A DNA stretch of 64,000 nt from Thiohalophilus sp. (GTDB lineage Bacteria; Pseudomonadota; Gammaproteobacteria; UBA6429; Thiohalophilaceae), in contig NZ_JAXHMV010000010.1 in assembly GCF_034521165.1 (NCBI RefSeq), forward strand, positions 1-64,000. The letters are read 5' to 3'. This document shows positions 1 to 9,016 of the stretch, piece after piece. The position numbers were made by a program, and so were the translations under genes. Position 1 is the stretch's first letter. Every line of letters begins with the position of its first letter. The notes under the pieces were generated by a model, which was not told where the DNA came from, did no database searches, and saw only the letters and a program-made list of their open reading frames with translations.

Positions 1-219
1 TCCCGGGGCCCCCGGCAAATGTGATACCAGGCAATATGACGTCAATCATATTTATTCCGTGTATCTTCTGTAACTATCTGAATACAATCAATAAATAAAC
101 TTTCTCTTTGCTGCGCGTCAGCATATCGCGTGGTGCAGCGCCCTATTACCATCCCCGCAGAATAGGTCGTGGCCAATACGGCCATGTGTGGTCTGTTACA
201 CAAAGTTCCAGGGGGATGC

Positions 220-3049
220 ATGATCAGGTCTGGTTTTGTCCGCACCGCTATCAGCGGGTTGACGCTATTATCGATGTCGGTGCTGTTTGCCGGCATTGCC
301 GAGGCAATGGTTACCGGTCAGGTGACTGACGCGGCAACCGGAAAGCCGGTTGCCGGTGCGGTGGTAAAGGTACAGGGCACGGATCACCAGCGCCCGCAGT
401 GATGCTGAAGGTCATTTTCAGCTCGATACCGCCGATGCGGATCTTTCCACCCGGCATATCACAGCCTGGGATGAGGGATACAGCATCGCCTCCGTAATGG
501 CGTCCCGGGGTGATGAGGTCACATTGTCTCTGGAAGTCCTGCCGCCTGACGATCACACCTATCAATATCAATCCAACCAGTCTTGCGGCGCCTGTCACAC
601 GGATATTTACCAGCAATATCAAAATACCACCATGGGGCGGGCCGTCGACGAGAAATTGCCGCAAAAACAGCAGTTCTACCTGGGGGTGGATGAGGACGGT
701 AAATTCGACGGGCTGGGTTTTGGCTGGAAATATTTTGCCCCCATGCTGGGCATTTCCCAGGGCATGCACGCCATGGACATGGATCATTATGTCGGCACTT
801 GCGTCAATTGCCACGCCCGCGGCGCCACCTGGAAGGAGGGGGTAACCGAGCCGCATCGCAAACTCCATCCGGGGACCGGCGAAGTCTTTATCGATGGCCA
901 ACTCCAGGTCTACCGTTTCGACAAGCTCGAGGAACTGACTATCGGGCAGGGCCGCGAAGGCATCAGTTGCGAGGTCTGTCATTCGGTTCAGGACGTACGA
1001 ATACACGAGGATCAGTTTGGCAAGCTCGAAACCGTCAAGATCGACCGCATGGAGATTATCCGCCGCGGCGATGTCAAGTTTGGCCCTTATAAGGATGCGG
1101 TCAGTCCGGCCCACAAGACAGCCTACAGTCCGATTTTCGAGAAGTCCGAATTCTGCGCCATGTGTCATATGGAACGTGCCGATGACCTGGAAGGCGTTGG
1201 GGTGCCGAGCCTGATGACGCTGGATGAGTATCCGCGCTGGAAAACCAACTTCGATGCCGGCAAGACGGACAAGCAGTGCCAGTCCTGCCATATGTATACC
1301 GGCGGTCAAGGTGCCTGGAGCGCGAACAAGGCCGCTACGATCGGTGTGGAACGCGACCCCAACACGCTGGCCGGACATCACTGGCGTGGCAGTTATTTCG
1401 ATGGGGAGATGCCGCGTCGTGCTTCCAATCTCAAGATTCGTGCGCAACGCAATGACGACGGTGAAATCGCAGTTGCAGCCGAAGTCGCGAACGTTGGCGC
1501 CGCGCACAAGATGCCGGGTGGCCCCCCTTTCCGGCAGATGTTGTTGCTTATCGAGGCGACGGATGCCAATGGCGAGAAACTGGAGCCGCTGGATCCGGCA
1601 AGGGCCGATCCCAATGATGCCGCACATGCCAACCGCATTATCGACGTCGGTGGTGGTTACCGCAAATACGGTTTCTTCAAATGGTGGGAAATGTATCACG
1701 GTGAGTCATTCCCCGAGATGCCCTATGTTGGCCAGGTTGGCAAGGTTTATAACGGTTCCTGGGTGACGCCCGGGTTTTTTCCGATGGGCTGGATGTTCAG
1801 CTATTTGTGGATCGGCCTGATACCACTGCTGATTGGCGTGATCGGCTGGTCGCCATTGCGTGCCATGTTCAGTGACGGGAACAAAGACGATTCCGCCAGT
1901 CAGAAACCGGGTTTCTTCAGCGTCAACGTCGGCACGATCGACCGGCTGGCGCGTATGCTGGTGGGAGCGCTCGTCCTGATCTTTGTGCCAGCCCCCTGGA
2001 ACCTGGTCGGGTTGATTCCGCTTGTAAGCGGTTTGCTCGGTTGGTGTCCGACCTACCACCTTATCGGGCAGATCGATACCCGCGAGCAGGGCGGTTTCTT
2101 CCCGCCCAATGTCGGAGCGCTGGATCGCTTCCTGCGGATTGTGGTGGGCATCGTGATCCTGATGATGATCGACTCACCCTGGGGTTGGGTTGGCCTGATT
2201 CCGCTTGTAAGCGGGGTGATTGGCTGGTGTCCGACCTATCGCCTGGCGGGTAATCTGGATACCCGGGGAGCGGGGATCAAGGGCCTGTTTGCCCCTAATG
2301 TGGGCACTCCGGACCGGATACTGCGGGCGCTGATCGGGCTTGCCCTGCTGTCATTGCTGTTCTGGGGACCGCAAACAGCCTGGGGTGCGCTGGGACTGAT
2401 TCCTCTGTTTACCGCCGTGATGGGCAATTGTATTCCGTATCGGCTGGCGGGGATCGATACGCGCGGCAAGCAGGAGCGTACGAGCGATGGTCCCGTCTGG
2501 ATGAACCTTAACTTTGGTGAGCGGCGTTCACGCATGCTCGTCGGACTGGTTCTGATTGCCATGGCGACGGTGCTGCCGAGCGTCGGCGCGATGCATGTTT
2601 GGCCCGTGGGCGGATTCGCGGCCGAGCGTGTCTACTACGATACACGCATCGGCTACAAGGAATCCGATACCACGCACTATCGTTTTCGTGCGCCTGCCTC
2701 CGGGCCTGCCAATATCGAGGCCAAACTCATTTACTTGCGTCACTGGTACTTCATGGAGCCTATCAAAGGCGAAAAATACTGGGGCACGGATAAATGGAAG
2801 TATCTGCTTCACGACCTTGCCGTCGAAGTGCCGCCGAAGGACGGGGCAGTGGTGATGGCGGATGCCGGTAACCATGACGGCAGTCTCGAAAATATGCCAC
2901 CTGTTCCGTCCAAACCGGGTACCGGTGCCTGGACGGTGTCTGACGCCGATGAGCTCAAGCAGCTCGCCGAGACACTTGAACTGGCATCCGGTTCACCTGA
3001 GAAGCCGTCCGCGGAGGGTGTTAATGCAACGATGACAGGGGATGAATAG
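220..3049 (+). CDS. Multiheme c-type cytochrome with an inserted DUF2892-like membrane array; single-base frameshift near 385
   Basis: Exported electron-transfer protein. ATG at 220 follows a G-rich ribosome site and opens a signal peptide ending near GIAEA, then a carboxypeptidase-regulatory-like segment (VTGQVTDAATGKPVAGA). One extra C at about 385 stops this frame at 402; without it the frame joins the 497-3049 reading frame and gives about 942 residues. Five CxxCH haem motifs lie near residues 122, 194, 250, 312 and 353 of the joined protein. Residues about 510-798 are a run of hydrophobic modules with the pattern NVGxxDRxxR...GLIPLxxGxxGWCPxYxLxG, which resembles DUF2892. The cytochrome-like tail (DTRI...) resumes after it. 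The frameshift may be a sequencing error or a real lesion; the 497 start alone would lack an export signal. Its donors and acceptors are unknown. Confidence 0.75.
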
Positions 3050-3051
3050 CC

Positions 3052-3186
3052 ATGGGCTGGATTATCGGAGGTGGTTTGCTTGTGTGCTGTATCGCGGTGC
3101 CATTGTTGATCCGCTTCATGAAACAGCGCCGTGCAAGGTTATTACCCGAGGACGGGCAACAAGGCAAGGACAAGGATGAAGAGTGA
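3052..3186 (+). CDS. 44-residue single-span membrane peptide
   Basis: Starts two bases after the stop of the multiheme cytochrome gene. It translates as MGWIIGGGLLVCCIAVPLLI followed by a basic stretch (RFMKQRRAR) and an acidic-basic tail. One N-terminal membrane segment of about 20 residues with a positively charged end predicts the tail in the cytoplasm. It has no recognised family. Tight coupling suggests co-translation with the cytochrome and a possible accessory role, which is inference. Real gene status rests on spacing and membrane-protein-like composition only. Confidence 0.55.
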   Translation: MGWIIGGGLLVCCIAVPLLIRFMKQRRARLLPEDGQQGKDKDEE

Positions 3187-3304
3187 AAAAGGATTTGATA
3201 ATGGAAATTTAAAAAACATTCGATGTGTGAATGTCAACGTATCGATGCCGGTATGACGCACCGGCAGTGTTCAATCCATTAATTACGATAATCAGGAGAA
3301 TACC

Positions 3305-4591
3305 ATGAACAGTCTGACATTTCGGTGGATGGGGATAACGGTATTCGGTGTTGCCAGTCTTATGGGCGCATCGGCCCAGGCCAATATTGGCATGGAGAAC
3401 GTGGGGTTCAGTGCACGCAGTATCGGTATGGGCGGCACCAGTATTGCCGTCGGCGAGGATACCTCTGTGATGAACACCAACCCGGCGGCTCTGGCGCGAG
3501 TACAAAACGGTCGGCTGGATCTCAATGCCGGGATGATGATTCCGGATTTCGGGTTTCGCAATGGGGTTAACGATTCTGACGGCGAAGATACGATCTATAT
3601 GCTGATGTCAGCTGGTTTTGCCAGGCGTCTGAATGAGCGGGTTACCCTGGGTATTGGTCTGTTCAATGAAGGAGGGACGGGGACAAACTACGGGATACTC
3701 GACGTCAACAGCAGTTTCCTGGAGGGCGGCGCGCTCGGCTGCGGCACGGCCTGTCCCGCCGAGTACTACACCAACTTCGGTTATATGGTGATGACACCCA
3801 GTATCGCCTACCAGGTGGATGATCGTCTTTCCCTGGGCGCCTCGGCACAGATCGGCTATGGCATGATGCGAATGAAAATGCCGTTTTTCATGGATACCAA
3901 CGCCAACGGTTTTCCGGATGTGTTGCAGGCAGCTGATATGAGTGGCAATGACATCAACTACCGCCTCAAGCTTGGCGTTCATTATGATGCGGGCCAATGG
4001 GGGGTGGGTGCGGCCTACACCTCCAAGGCCGACCTGGGCCTCTCTGGCGATGCCACCCTGGTTAATCTTGCCAACAACTCGATCTCCCGCATGCCGGTGA
4101 CAGTGAATATCGGCTGGCCCTCTTCGCTGAAGGCGGGCGCGTTCTGGGACGGTAGAGAGGCAGGGATGCCCCTGCTGACATTCGAGGTGCAACGTACCAA
4201 CTGGAGTGAATATCTGGACAGCATTCCGGTCAGCATGGGTCCCATGGCCATGCAGATGCGTACCGGCTGGGAAGACCAGACCGCCTATCGGCTGGGTATT
4301 GAATACCCGCTCACCGGATCCTGGGATGCGCGGTTTGGTTATACCCACGGCAGTAACCCGATTTCTGATGCCGGCATCCTGCCTGTCATGAACGCCATCG
4401 TCGAAGACCATGTCACCCTGGGAATGGGTTATCACGGTCTGAAAAACCTGGAGTTCAATGCCGCGCTGGAGTTCGGTCTCGACAATACCCAGACCGGCGC
4501 CATGCCGCACAATATCGGCCCCGATGTGATGAACGCGGAGGTCGATATGGGTTATCAGGCGATGATGATGCAGGTCTCGTATCAATGGTGA
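3305..4591 (+). CDS. FadL/OmpP1-family outer membrane transport protein
   Basis: 428 residues. A signal peptide ends near ASAQA. The mature protein opens with NIGMENVGFSARSIGMGGTS and then AVGEDTSVMNTNPAAL, the N-terminal signature of FadL/TodX channels, where the NPA stretch belongs to the hatch that closes the barrel. The rest alternates as beta strands and ends in an aromatic residue (YQW), as outer-membrane barrels do. The family imports hydrophobic substrates such as long-chain fatty acids or aromatics; the substrate here cannot be told. It is preceded by AGGAGA eight bases before ATG and followed by a strong terminator, so it is probably a single transcription unit. Confidence 0.88.
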   Translation: MNSLTFRWMGITVFGVASLMGASAQANIGMENVGFSARSIGMGGTSIAVGEDTSVMNTNPAALARVQNGRLDLNAGMMIPDFGFRNGVNDSDGEDTIYMLMSAGFARRLNERVTLGIGLFNEGGTGTNYGILDVNSSFLEGGALGCGTACPAEYYTNFGYMVMTPSIAYQVDDRLSLGASAQIGYGMMRMKMPFFMDTNANGFPDVLQAADMSGNDINYRLKLGVHYDAGQWGVGAAYTSKADLGLSGDATLVNLANNSISRMPVTVNIGWPSSLKAGAFWDGREAGMPLLTFEVQRTNWSEYLDSIPVSMGPMAMQMRTGWEDQTAYRLGIEYPLTGSWDARFGYTHGSNPISDAGILPVMNAIVEDHVTLGMGYHGLKNLEFNAALEFGLDNTQTGAMPHNIGPDVMNAEVDMGYQAMMMQVSYQW

Positions 4592-4630
4592 TTGTTACCG
4601 GGTGAAGTTCTTCGTACTCCCCCGTCATTT

Positions 4631-4669
4631 CTGGCGCGGTTACACTCCCGTCCGCGCCAGTTCTTTTTT
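4631..4669 (+). terminator. Rho-independent terminator after the FadL-type gene
   Basis: Perfect 9-bp stem (CTGGCGCGG, 4631-4639, with CCGCGCCAG, 4652-4660), 12-base loop, then TTCTTTTTT. It lies 39 bases after the porin stop codon. Confidence 0.9.
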
Positions 4670-4982
4670 CCTGGTTGAGGTAAGGCGATTCCGGCAGTGA
4701 TAGCAACAGCTAGAAGCAACAAGTAGTGTGCGAAACAGGATCGATTTGCATGGAGGGCGATGGACATGGTGGAGCATGTTATTCTGACCCCGATCGGTGC
4801 CCATGCACTGCTGTACAGGGATTCAGCAGTGGTAAGCGGGCAATTGTCGCGGCTTTCAGCATATTTTCGATGTTGAGACGAAAACGTGAAAAAAATGATC
4901 AGGTAGAAGATGTTGCCTATTGGTCGAGTGTGTTGAAAACACGATCCTGTTCAATACCCCGTAATTTGTGGTTGTCGCGTGT
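4670..4982. other. Intergenic stretch with no supported feature
   Basis: About 310 bases between the porin terminator and the convergent MFS gene. A 38-codon frame at 4760-4876 has a fair ribosome site but no recognisable protein character. No RNA, repeat or promoter could be supported. Confidence 0.5.
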
Positions 4983-6206
4983 TCAGGATTTAATCTGGCC
5001 GCGCAACGCCACGGCGGCCAGCACGGCGGCCACAAGGATAGCACCGCCGATCCCGGCGGCGAGCATTTCGGTGCCCAGGCCCCGATCCAGCAGGACGCCG
5101 AGCAGCGGCGGGCCGATGGCGGTGGCGAGGATCATCAACGCCTGCAGCAGGGCGCGGATGGCACCCAGGTGGGCCAGGCCATAGCGTTCGGCCAGTAACG
5201 GGGTCAGTGCTGTGGCGTTGAGCCCCAGGCCCAGGCCGAGCAGGGCGGGCCACAGCAGTGCCGCCCAGGTGCTGTCGAACAGGGCCAGCACGGCCATCGA
5301 TCCGATCAACGGCAGCAGCGAGGGGACGAACAGGCGGGTGGCGGTGAGCCGATCCACCAGCGGCCCGGCACCGAGCAGCCCGCTGACGTGGCCCACCGCG
5401 AACAGTGCCAGTCCCGAGGCGACCAGTTCGGTACTCCAGCCCTTGGCCTCGGCCAGCGGGATCTGGTGAAAAAAGGCGATGGTGACCGTAAACGGTGCCG
5501 CCACGGCGGCGGGCATCAGCAGGGCGAAACGCCAGTCGCGCACCACCTCGCGACGGGTCCAGTCCCGGGCAACCTGGCGACCTGTCGAGGTGTCGGCGAG
5601 GGTACCGCCGTGGGCACCCTGCAGCAGCCACAACAGCAGCAGCAGAAACAGCAGCACCACACCGCTGCCCAGCAGCCAGAGATCGCGCCAGCCCAGCCAG
5701 GCCAGCGCCGCCACGGCGGTGGCGGGGAACACGGCCTCGGCCAGCGGCAGGCCCATGGCGGCGATGGAGACCGCCTTGCCGCGTCCGCCGTGAAAACGCT
5801 GGGCCATGGTGGTCAGGGCAATGTGGGTCATCAGCCCCTGGCCGCCCAGGCGCAGTAAAAACAGCGCTGCCAGCAGCGCGAGCACGCCGCCGCTGGTTCC
5901 CAGCAACAGGCCGCCGAGAATCAGCAGCAGCGCCGCGCCGCTTAAAAACAGCCTCTGGTCCGCGCGATCATAGAGCTTGCCCAGCCAGGTCAGCAGTGAG
6001 GCGCTGGCCAGGGTGGCGCCGCCGTAGACCAGGCCAAGTTCAGCATGGCCCAGATCGAAATCGGCGCGCAGCTGGGGATTGAACAGGCCGATATAAAAGG
6101 TCTGGCCGAAACCGGAGAGCATGGCGGTCAGCAGGCCGAAGGCGAGCAGGCGCCGGTGCTCCCATAAAAAGGCCAGATAGTCGCGGGGCAGAAGGCGTGT
6201 TGGCAT
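4983..6206 (-). CDS. MFS transporter
   Basis: About 407 residues from the ATG at 6206 (MPTRLLPRDYLAFLWEHRRL). An in-frame ATG at 6266 would run into the divergent methyltransferase gene and adds a non-membrane extension, so it was not chosen. There are roughly twelve hydrophobic spans. The first half carries the MFS loop-2/3 pattern (GKLYDRADQR, a variant of GxLaDrxGrR), and a polar stretch separates the halves near residues 200-230. Substrate unknown; nothing nearby suggests one. It faces the porin gene convergently and the methyltransferase gene divergently. Confidence 0.85.
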   Translation of the reverse strand: MPTRLLPRDYLAFLWEHRRLLAFGLLTAMLSGFGQTFYIGLFNPQLRADFDLGHAELGLVYGGATLASASLLTWLGKLYDRADQRLFLSGAALLLILGGLLLGTSGGVLALLAALFLLRLGGQGLMTHIALTTMAQRFHGGRGKAVSIAAMGLPLAEAVFPATAVAALAWLGWRDLWLLGSGVVLLFLLLLLWLLQGAHGGTLADTSTGRQVARDWTRREVVRDWRFALLMPAAVAAPFTVTIAFFHQIPLAEAKGWSTELVASGLALFAVGHVSGLLGAGPLVDRLTATRLFVPSLLPLIGSMAVLALFDSTWAALLWPALLGLGLGLNATALTPLLAERYGLAHLGAIRALLQALMILATAIGPPLLGVLLDRGLGTEMLAAGIGGAILVAAVLAAVALRGQIKS

Positions 6207-6238
6207 AGCGCGCAGTCTAGCAGAACCGTCGGCGGTCG

Positions 6239-6931
6239 ATGCTATACTCCGCGCCTGTGAAAACACCTGCTACCAATCCATCCGATTCCCTGGCCTGCCC
6301 GTTATGCGGTCATCCGGCCGAGCCGTTTTGCGCGGATCGGCGCCGGCGGTTTTTCCGCTGTCCCCACTGTGAACTGATCAGCGCCGATCCCGCCGCGCAT
6401 CTGGATCGTGACGAAGAAAAGGCGGTTTATGATCAACATGACAACGATCCGGGCGATCCCCGCTATCGGAGGTTTCTGGCGCAACTGGCCGACCCGTTGC
6501 TGGAACGGTTGAGTCCCGGCATGCAAGGGCTGGATTACGGTTGTGGTCCGGGGCCGACCCTGAGCGGCATGCTGCGCGAGGCGGGGATGGTGATGCATGA
6601 CTACGATCCCCTCTATGCGCCGAATACGGTGCTGCTGGATCGTCAGTACGATTTTGTCACCTGCACCGAGGTGGTGGAGCATTTCAACGATCCGGCCACG
6701 GCCTGGCCCCAACTGGCAGACCTGGTGCGTCCGGGCGGCTGGCTCGGGATCATGACCTGGCTGGTCTCGGATCCCGATCCACAGGCTTTTCGCAGCTGGG
6801 GCTACAAGGGCGACCCGACTCATGTCAGTTTTTATCGTCCGGCGACTTTCGACTGGCTCGGGCAGAGACTGGGGTTCACGGTCGAACAGGCGGGTGAGCG
6901 GGTGATTCTGATGCACAAGTCCCGGGACTGA
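6239..6931 (+). CDS. Class I SAM-dependent methyltransferase with N-terminal zinc ribbon
   Basis: Up to 230 residues. Residues 20-45 hold two Cys pairs (CPLCGH...CPHCEL) typical of a small zinc ribbon. The methyltransferase fold follows with motif I LDYGCGPGPTL and a post-I acidic segment (MHDYDPLYAP), then TCTEVVEHF and a late SFYRPATFDWL region, as in the Methyltransf_23 group. Substrate unknown. The start is uncertain: ATG 6239 overlaps a TGCTATACT promoter-like element, so GTG 6257 is a real alternative and would give a nearly leaderless message. A terminator follows. Confidence 0.82.
   Translation: MLYSAPVKTPATNPSDSLACPLCGHPAEPFCADRRRRFFRCPHCELISADPAAHLDRDEEKAVYDQHDNDPGDPRYRRFLAQLADPLLERLSPGMQGLDYGCGPGPTLSGMLREAGMVMHDYDPLYAPNTVLLDRQYDFVTCTEVVEHFNDPATAWPQLADLVRPGGWLGIMTWLVSDPDPQAFRSWGYKGDPTHVSFYRPATFDWLGQRLGFTVEQAGERVILMHKSRD
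6241..6248 (+). promoter_or_regulatory. Extended -10 element (TG-N-TATACT type)
   Basis: TATACT at 6243-6248 with an upstream TG at 6240-6241 separated by one base. No good -35 hexamer is visible. If used, transcription starts near 6255, which favours the GTG 6257 start of the methyltransferase. Confidence 0.4.
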
Positions 6932-6969
6932 TGTGCTACCATCGCGATTCGGATGTTGTGAAAACCTAG

Positions 6970-6993
6970 GGGCCCGCGGCCCTTTTTGTTTTT
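6970..6993 (+). terminator. Terminator after the methyltransferase gene
   Basis: Short GC stem GGGCC/GGCCC (6970-6974, 6978-6982) with a CGC loop, followed by TTTTTGTTTTT. It separates the methyltransferase gene from the 4.5S RNA gene. Confidence 0.7.
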
Positions 6994-7013
6994 CGGCACC
7001 CTGCCAGTTCAAT

Positions 7014-7125
7014 GGCAGCTTGTGCCGGTCCCCTCGCGACGATAAACCGTGAACCCGGTCAGGCCCGGAAGGGAGCAGCCGTAGCGGTGGACTCGGGCGC
7101 CGGGGTGTGGCTGGTACGAGCTGTC
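7014..7125 (+). ncRNA. ffs: Signal recognition particle RNA (4.5S RNA)
   Basis: Contains the conserved SRP domain IV core: GGTCAGGCCCGGAAGGGAGCAGCC at about 7058-7080 (core GGTCAGG, CGGAAGG, AGCAGCC), including the GGAA tetraloop and the internal-loop bases bound by Ffh. The flanks GGCAGCTTGTGCCGG (7014-7028) and CTGGTACGAGCTGTC (7111-7125) pair with G-U wobbles to close the hairpin. The RNA scaffolds Ffh and FtsY for co-translational membrane targeting. The ends are inferred from pairing, with a few bases of uncertainty. Confidence 0.92.
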
Positions 7126-7140
7126 ACCCAATTCCAGGGA

Positions 7141-7309
7141 CGAGGTACGAGGGACGAGTGACGAGGAAGATCAAAAGCCCACTCCACGGATTGTAGGAGC
7201 GGCTGCGCCGCGACCGGGCTTGCCAGTGCGCAAAGGGGTATCGCGCCGAAGGCGCCCCTACCGGCCAGTGGCCTTGCGGTTTTCCTCGTTACTCGTCCCT
7301 CGTACCTCG
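7141..7309. repeat. REP-doublet element bounded by 28-bp inverted repeats
   Basis: The left arm 7141-7168 and right arm 7282-7309 are inverted copies matching at 27 of 28 positions (CGAGGTACGAGGGACGAG...). Between them sit two opposed REP-like hairpins: GTAGGAGCGGCTGCGCCGCG from 7193 and its inverted counterpart ending GGCGCCCCTAC at 7261. There is no open frame inside, so it would have to be moved by proteins supplied elsewhere, if it moves at all. Confidence 0.75.
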
Positions 7310-7394
7310 GCCCTTTGTTCAGATTGATGCACCGCCCGTCCGGGACAGGTAGAATGACCCTTCTTGTGAAGCTTCAGGCGAATTCCGGAATATC

Positions 7395-8987
7395 ATGAGC
7401 TACCAGGTATTGGCACGTAAATGGCGGCCGCGTACGTTTGAGACGCTGGTGGGGCAGGAGCATGTCTCGCGGGCGCTGATCAATGCGCTGGATAACGACC
7501 GCGTGCATCATGCCTTTTTGTTCACCGGCACGCGCGGGGTGGGCAAGACCACCATTGCGCGGATTTTCGCCAAGTCGCTCAATTGCGAGCAGGGCGTCAG
7601 TTCCCAGCCCTGCGGCGTCTGCAGTACCTGTACCGAGATCGATGAAAACCGGTTTGTGGATCTGATCGAGGTGGATGCCGCCTCGCGCACCAAGGTCGAG
7701 GACACCCGCGATCTGCTCGATAATGTCCAGTACGCACCCACTCGCGGGCGTTACAAGGTGTACCTGATCGACGAGGTACACATGCTCTCCGGGCACAGTT
7801 TCAATGCCCTGCTCAAGACCCTGGAAGAGCCGCCGCCGCACGTCAAATTCCTGCTCGCCACCACCGATCCGCAAAAACTGCCGGTGACCATTTTGTCCCG
7901 CTGTCTGCAGTTCAACCTGCGCCGCCTGCCGGCGGAGTTGATCGTTCAGCATCTGGAAAATGTCCTGCAGCAGGAGGGTATTGAATGCGAAACGCCGGCC
8001 CTGCAGCAGCTGGCCCGTTCCGCCGATGGCAGCATGCGTGATGCGCTGAGTCTGCTGGATCAGGCCATCGCCTACGGCGGCGGGGCGGTGCGCGAGGCGG
8101 AGGTGCGCGCCATGCTCGGCAAGCTGGATCAGCAACCGGTGCTCGCCCTGCTCGATGCCCTGGCCGACGGCGAGGGTCAGCAGGTGCTGGCGATCGTCCA
8201 GCAGGCCATCGATATCATTCCGGATTACAGTGAGGTGCTGGCGGAGTTAATCAGCCTGTTGCATTCGCTGGCGCTGTTGCAGCAGGTTCCCGAGGCGTAC
8301 CATGAGGGCATGGGCGATCAGGCCGCTCTGCAGGCGCTGGCGCAAAAACTGAGCCCCGAGGATGTGCAGCTCTATTATCAGATCGCGCTGAATGGCCGGC
8401 GTGATCTGCCGCTGGCGCCGGACCCGCGCAGTGGTCTGGAAATGGCGTTGCTGCGCATGCTGGCGTTTCGGCCCGTGGCGGCGGGCGACAGTGGAGGCCC
8501 TGTCGCGGTAAAAAAGCCGCAGGCGGACGTGCCGCGTCCGCCACCCGCGAAACCGGCACCGACGGATAAAGCAACGGCAGCGGCCACGCCGGTTACGGCG
8601 TCGCCGGCCGAACAGGAGTGGTCGACGATTGTGGGCAGTTTGTCGCTCGGTGGCGCGGTCAAACAGCTGGCGGCCCATTCCGTTTTACTGGCCCGGGAGG
8701 GCAACAGCCTCAAGCTGGCCCTGGATCAGACCGGCGCCCCGCTGTATACCAAAGATCGCCAGGCCAATCTGCAACAGCAATTGAGCGAGTATTTCGGCCA
8801 ACCGATCAAGCTGAGTATCGAGGTGGGCCAGGTGGAAGGCGAAACCCCGGCGCGTCGTGAAGCCCGGGAGCGGGACGAGCGACAAACTGCCGCAGTGGCG
8901 GCAATTGAAAACGACGCCAATGTAAAAAATCTGATGGAAACGTTTGACGCCCGGATCAATACCGGGAGTGTGGAACCGATCGACTAA
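7395..8987 (+). CDS. dnaX: DNA polymerase III subunits tau and gamma
   Basis: 530 residues. Starts MSYQVLARKWRPRTFETLVG, the standard DnaX opening. The AAA+ ATPase shows Walker A GTRGVGKTT, zinc-module cysteines (C-x8-CGVCSTC), Walker B LIDEVHML and sensor TTDPQKLP, then the collar domain, a Pro/Ala-rich linker near residues 370-410 and the tau-specific tail. The product loads the sliding clamp and couples polymerase to helicase. The linker start carries a slippery heptamer, upstream Shine-Dalgarno-like site and downstream stem-loop (separate entry), predicting a 391-residue gamma form. It heads the dnaX-ybaB-recR unit. A TAGAAT element at 7351-7356 is a weak promoter candidate. Confidence 0.96.
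   Translation: MSYQVLARKWRPRTFETLVGQEHVSRALINALDNDRVHHAFLFTGTRGVGKTTIARIFAKSLNCEQGVSSQPCGVCSTCTEIDENRFVDLIEVDAASRTKVEDTRDLLDNVQYAPTRGRYKVYLIDEVHMLSGHSFNALLKTLEEPPPHVKFLLATTDPQKLPVTILSRCLQFNLRRLPAELIVQHLENVLQQEGIECETPALQQLARSADGSMRDALSLLDQAIAYGGGAVREAEVRAMLGKLDQQPVLALLDALADGEGQQVLAIVQQAIDIIPDYSEVLAELISLLHSLALLQQVPEAYHEGMGDQAALQALAQKLSPEDVQLYYQIALNGRRDLPLAPDPRSGLEMALLRMLAFRPVAAGDSGGPVAVKKPQADVPRPPPAKPAPTDKATAAATPVTASPAEQEWSTIVGSLSLGGAVKQLAAHSVLLAREGNSLKLALDQTGAPLYTKDRQANLQQQLSEYFGQPIKLSIEVGQVEGETPARREARERDERQTAAVAAIENDANVKNLMETFDARINTGSVEPID
8493..8569 (+). promoter_or_regulatory. dnaX: Programmed -1 ribosomal frameshift signal in dnaX
   Basis: GGAGG at 8493-8497 lies 12 bases before the heptamer A-AAA-AAG (8510-8516), which is in the correct phase (GTA AAA AAG). 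Five bases later comes a perfect 8-bp stem-loop (GGCGGACG 8522-8529, CGTCCGCC 8535-8542). In the -1 frame translation stops at TAA 8567-8569 after 17 further codons. The layout matches the E. coli dnaX frameshift cassette, which makes gamma. Confidence 0.82.
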
Positions 8988-9016
8988 ACCGATAGTAATG
9001 CATCGAGGTGAAAAAT

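Noticed and set aside
1..219. Possible gene start or regulatory site upstream of the cytochrome
   Set aside because: Short open frames here lack protein character, and no convincing promoter or regulator box was found.
311..1699. Long open frame on the minus strand opposite the multiheme cytochrome
   Set aside because: It mirrors the codon pattern of the plus-strand gene, has no protein family character, and the plus strand has clear haem motifs.
4760..4876. 38-codon open frame with a GGAGGG site in the gap after the porin terminator
   Set aside because: No recognisable protein features and no neighbour to couple with. Kept as an intergenic stretch.
7351..7356. TAGAAT as a dnaX promoter with TTGATG upstream
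   Set aside because: The spacer is 20 bases, too long for a standard housekeeping promoter. Mentioned only as weak.
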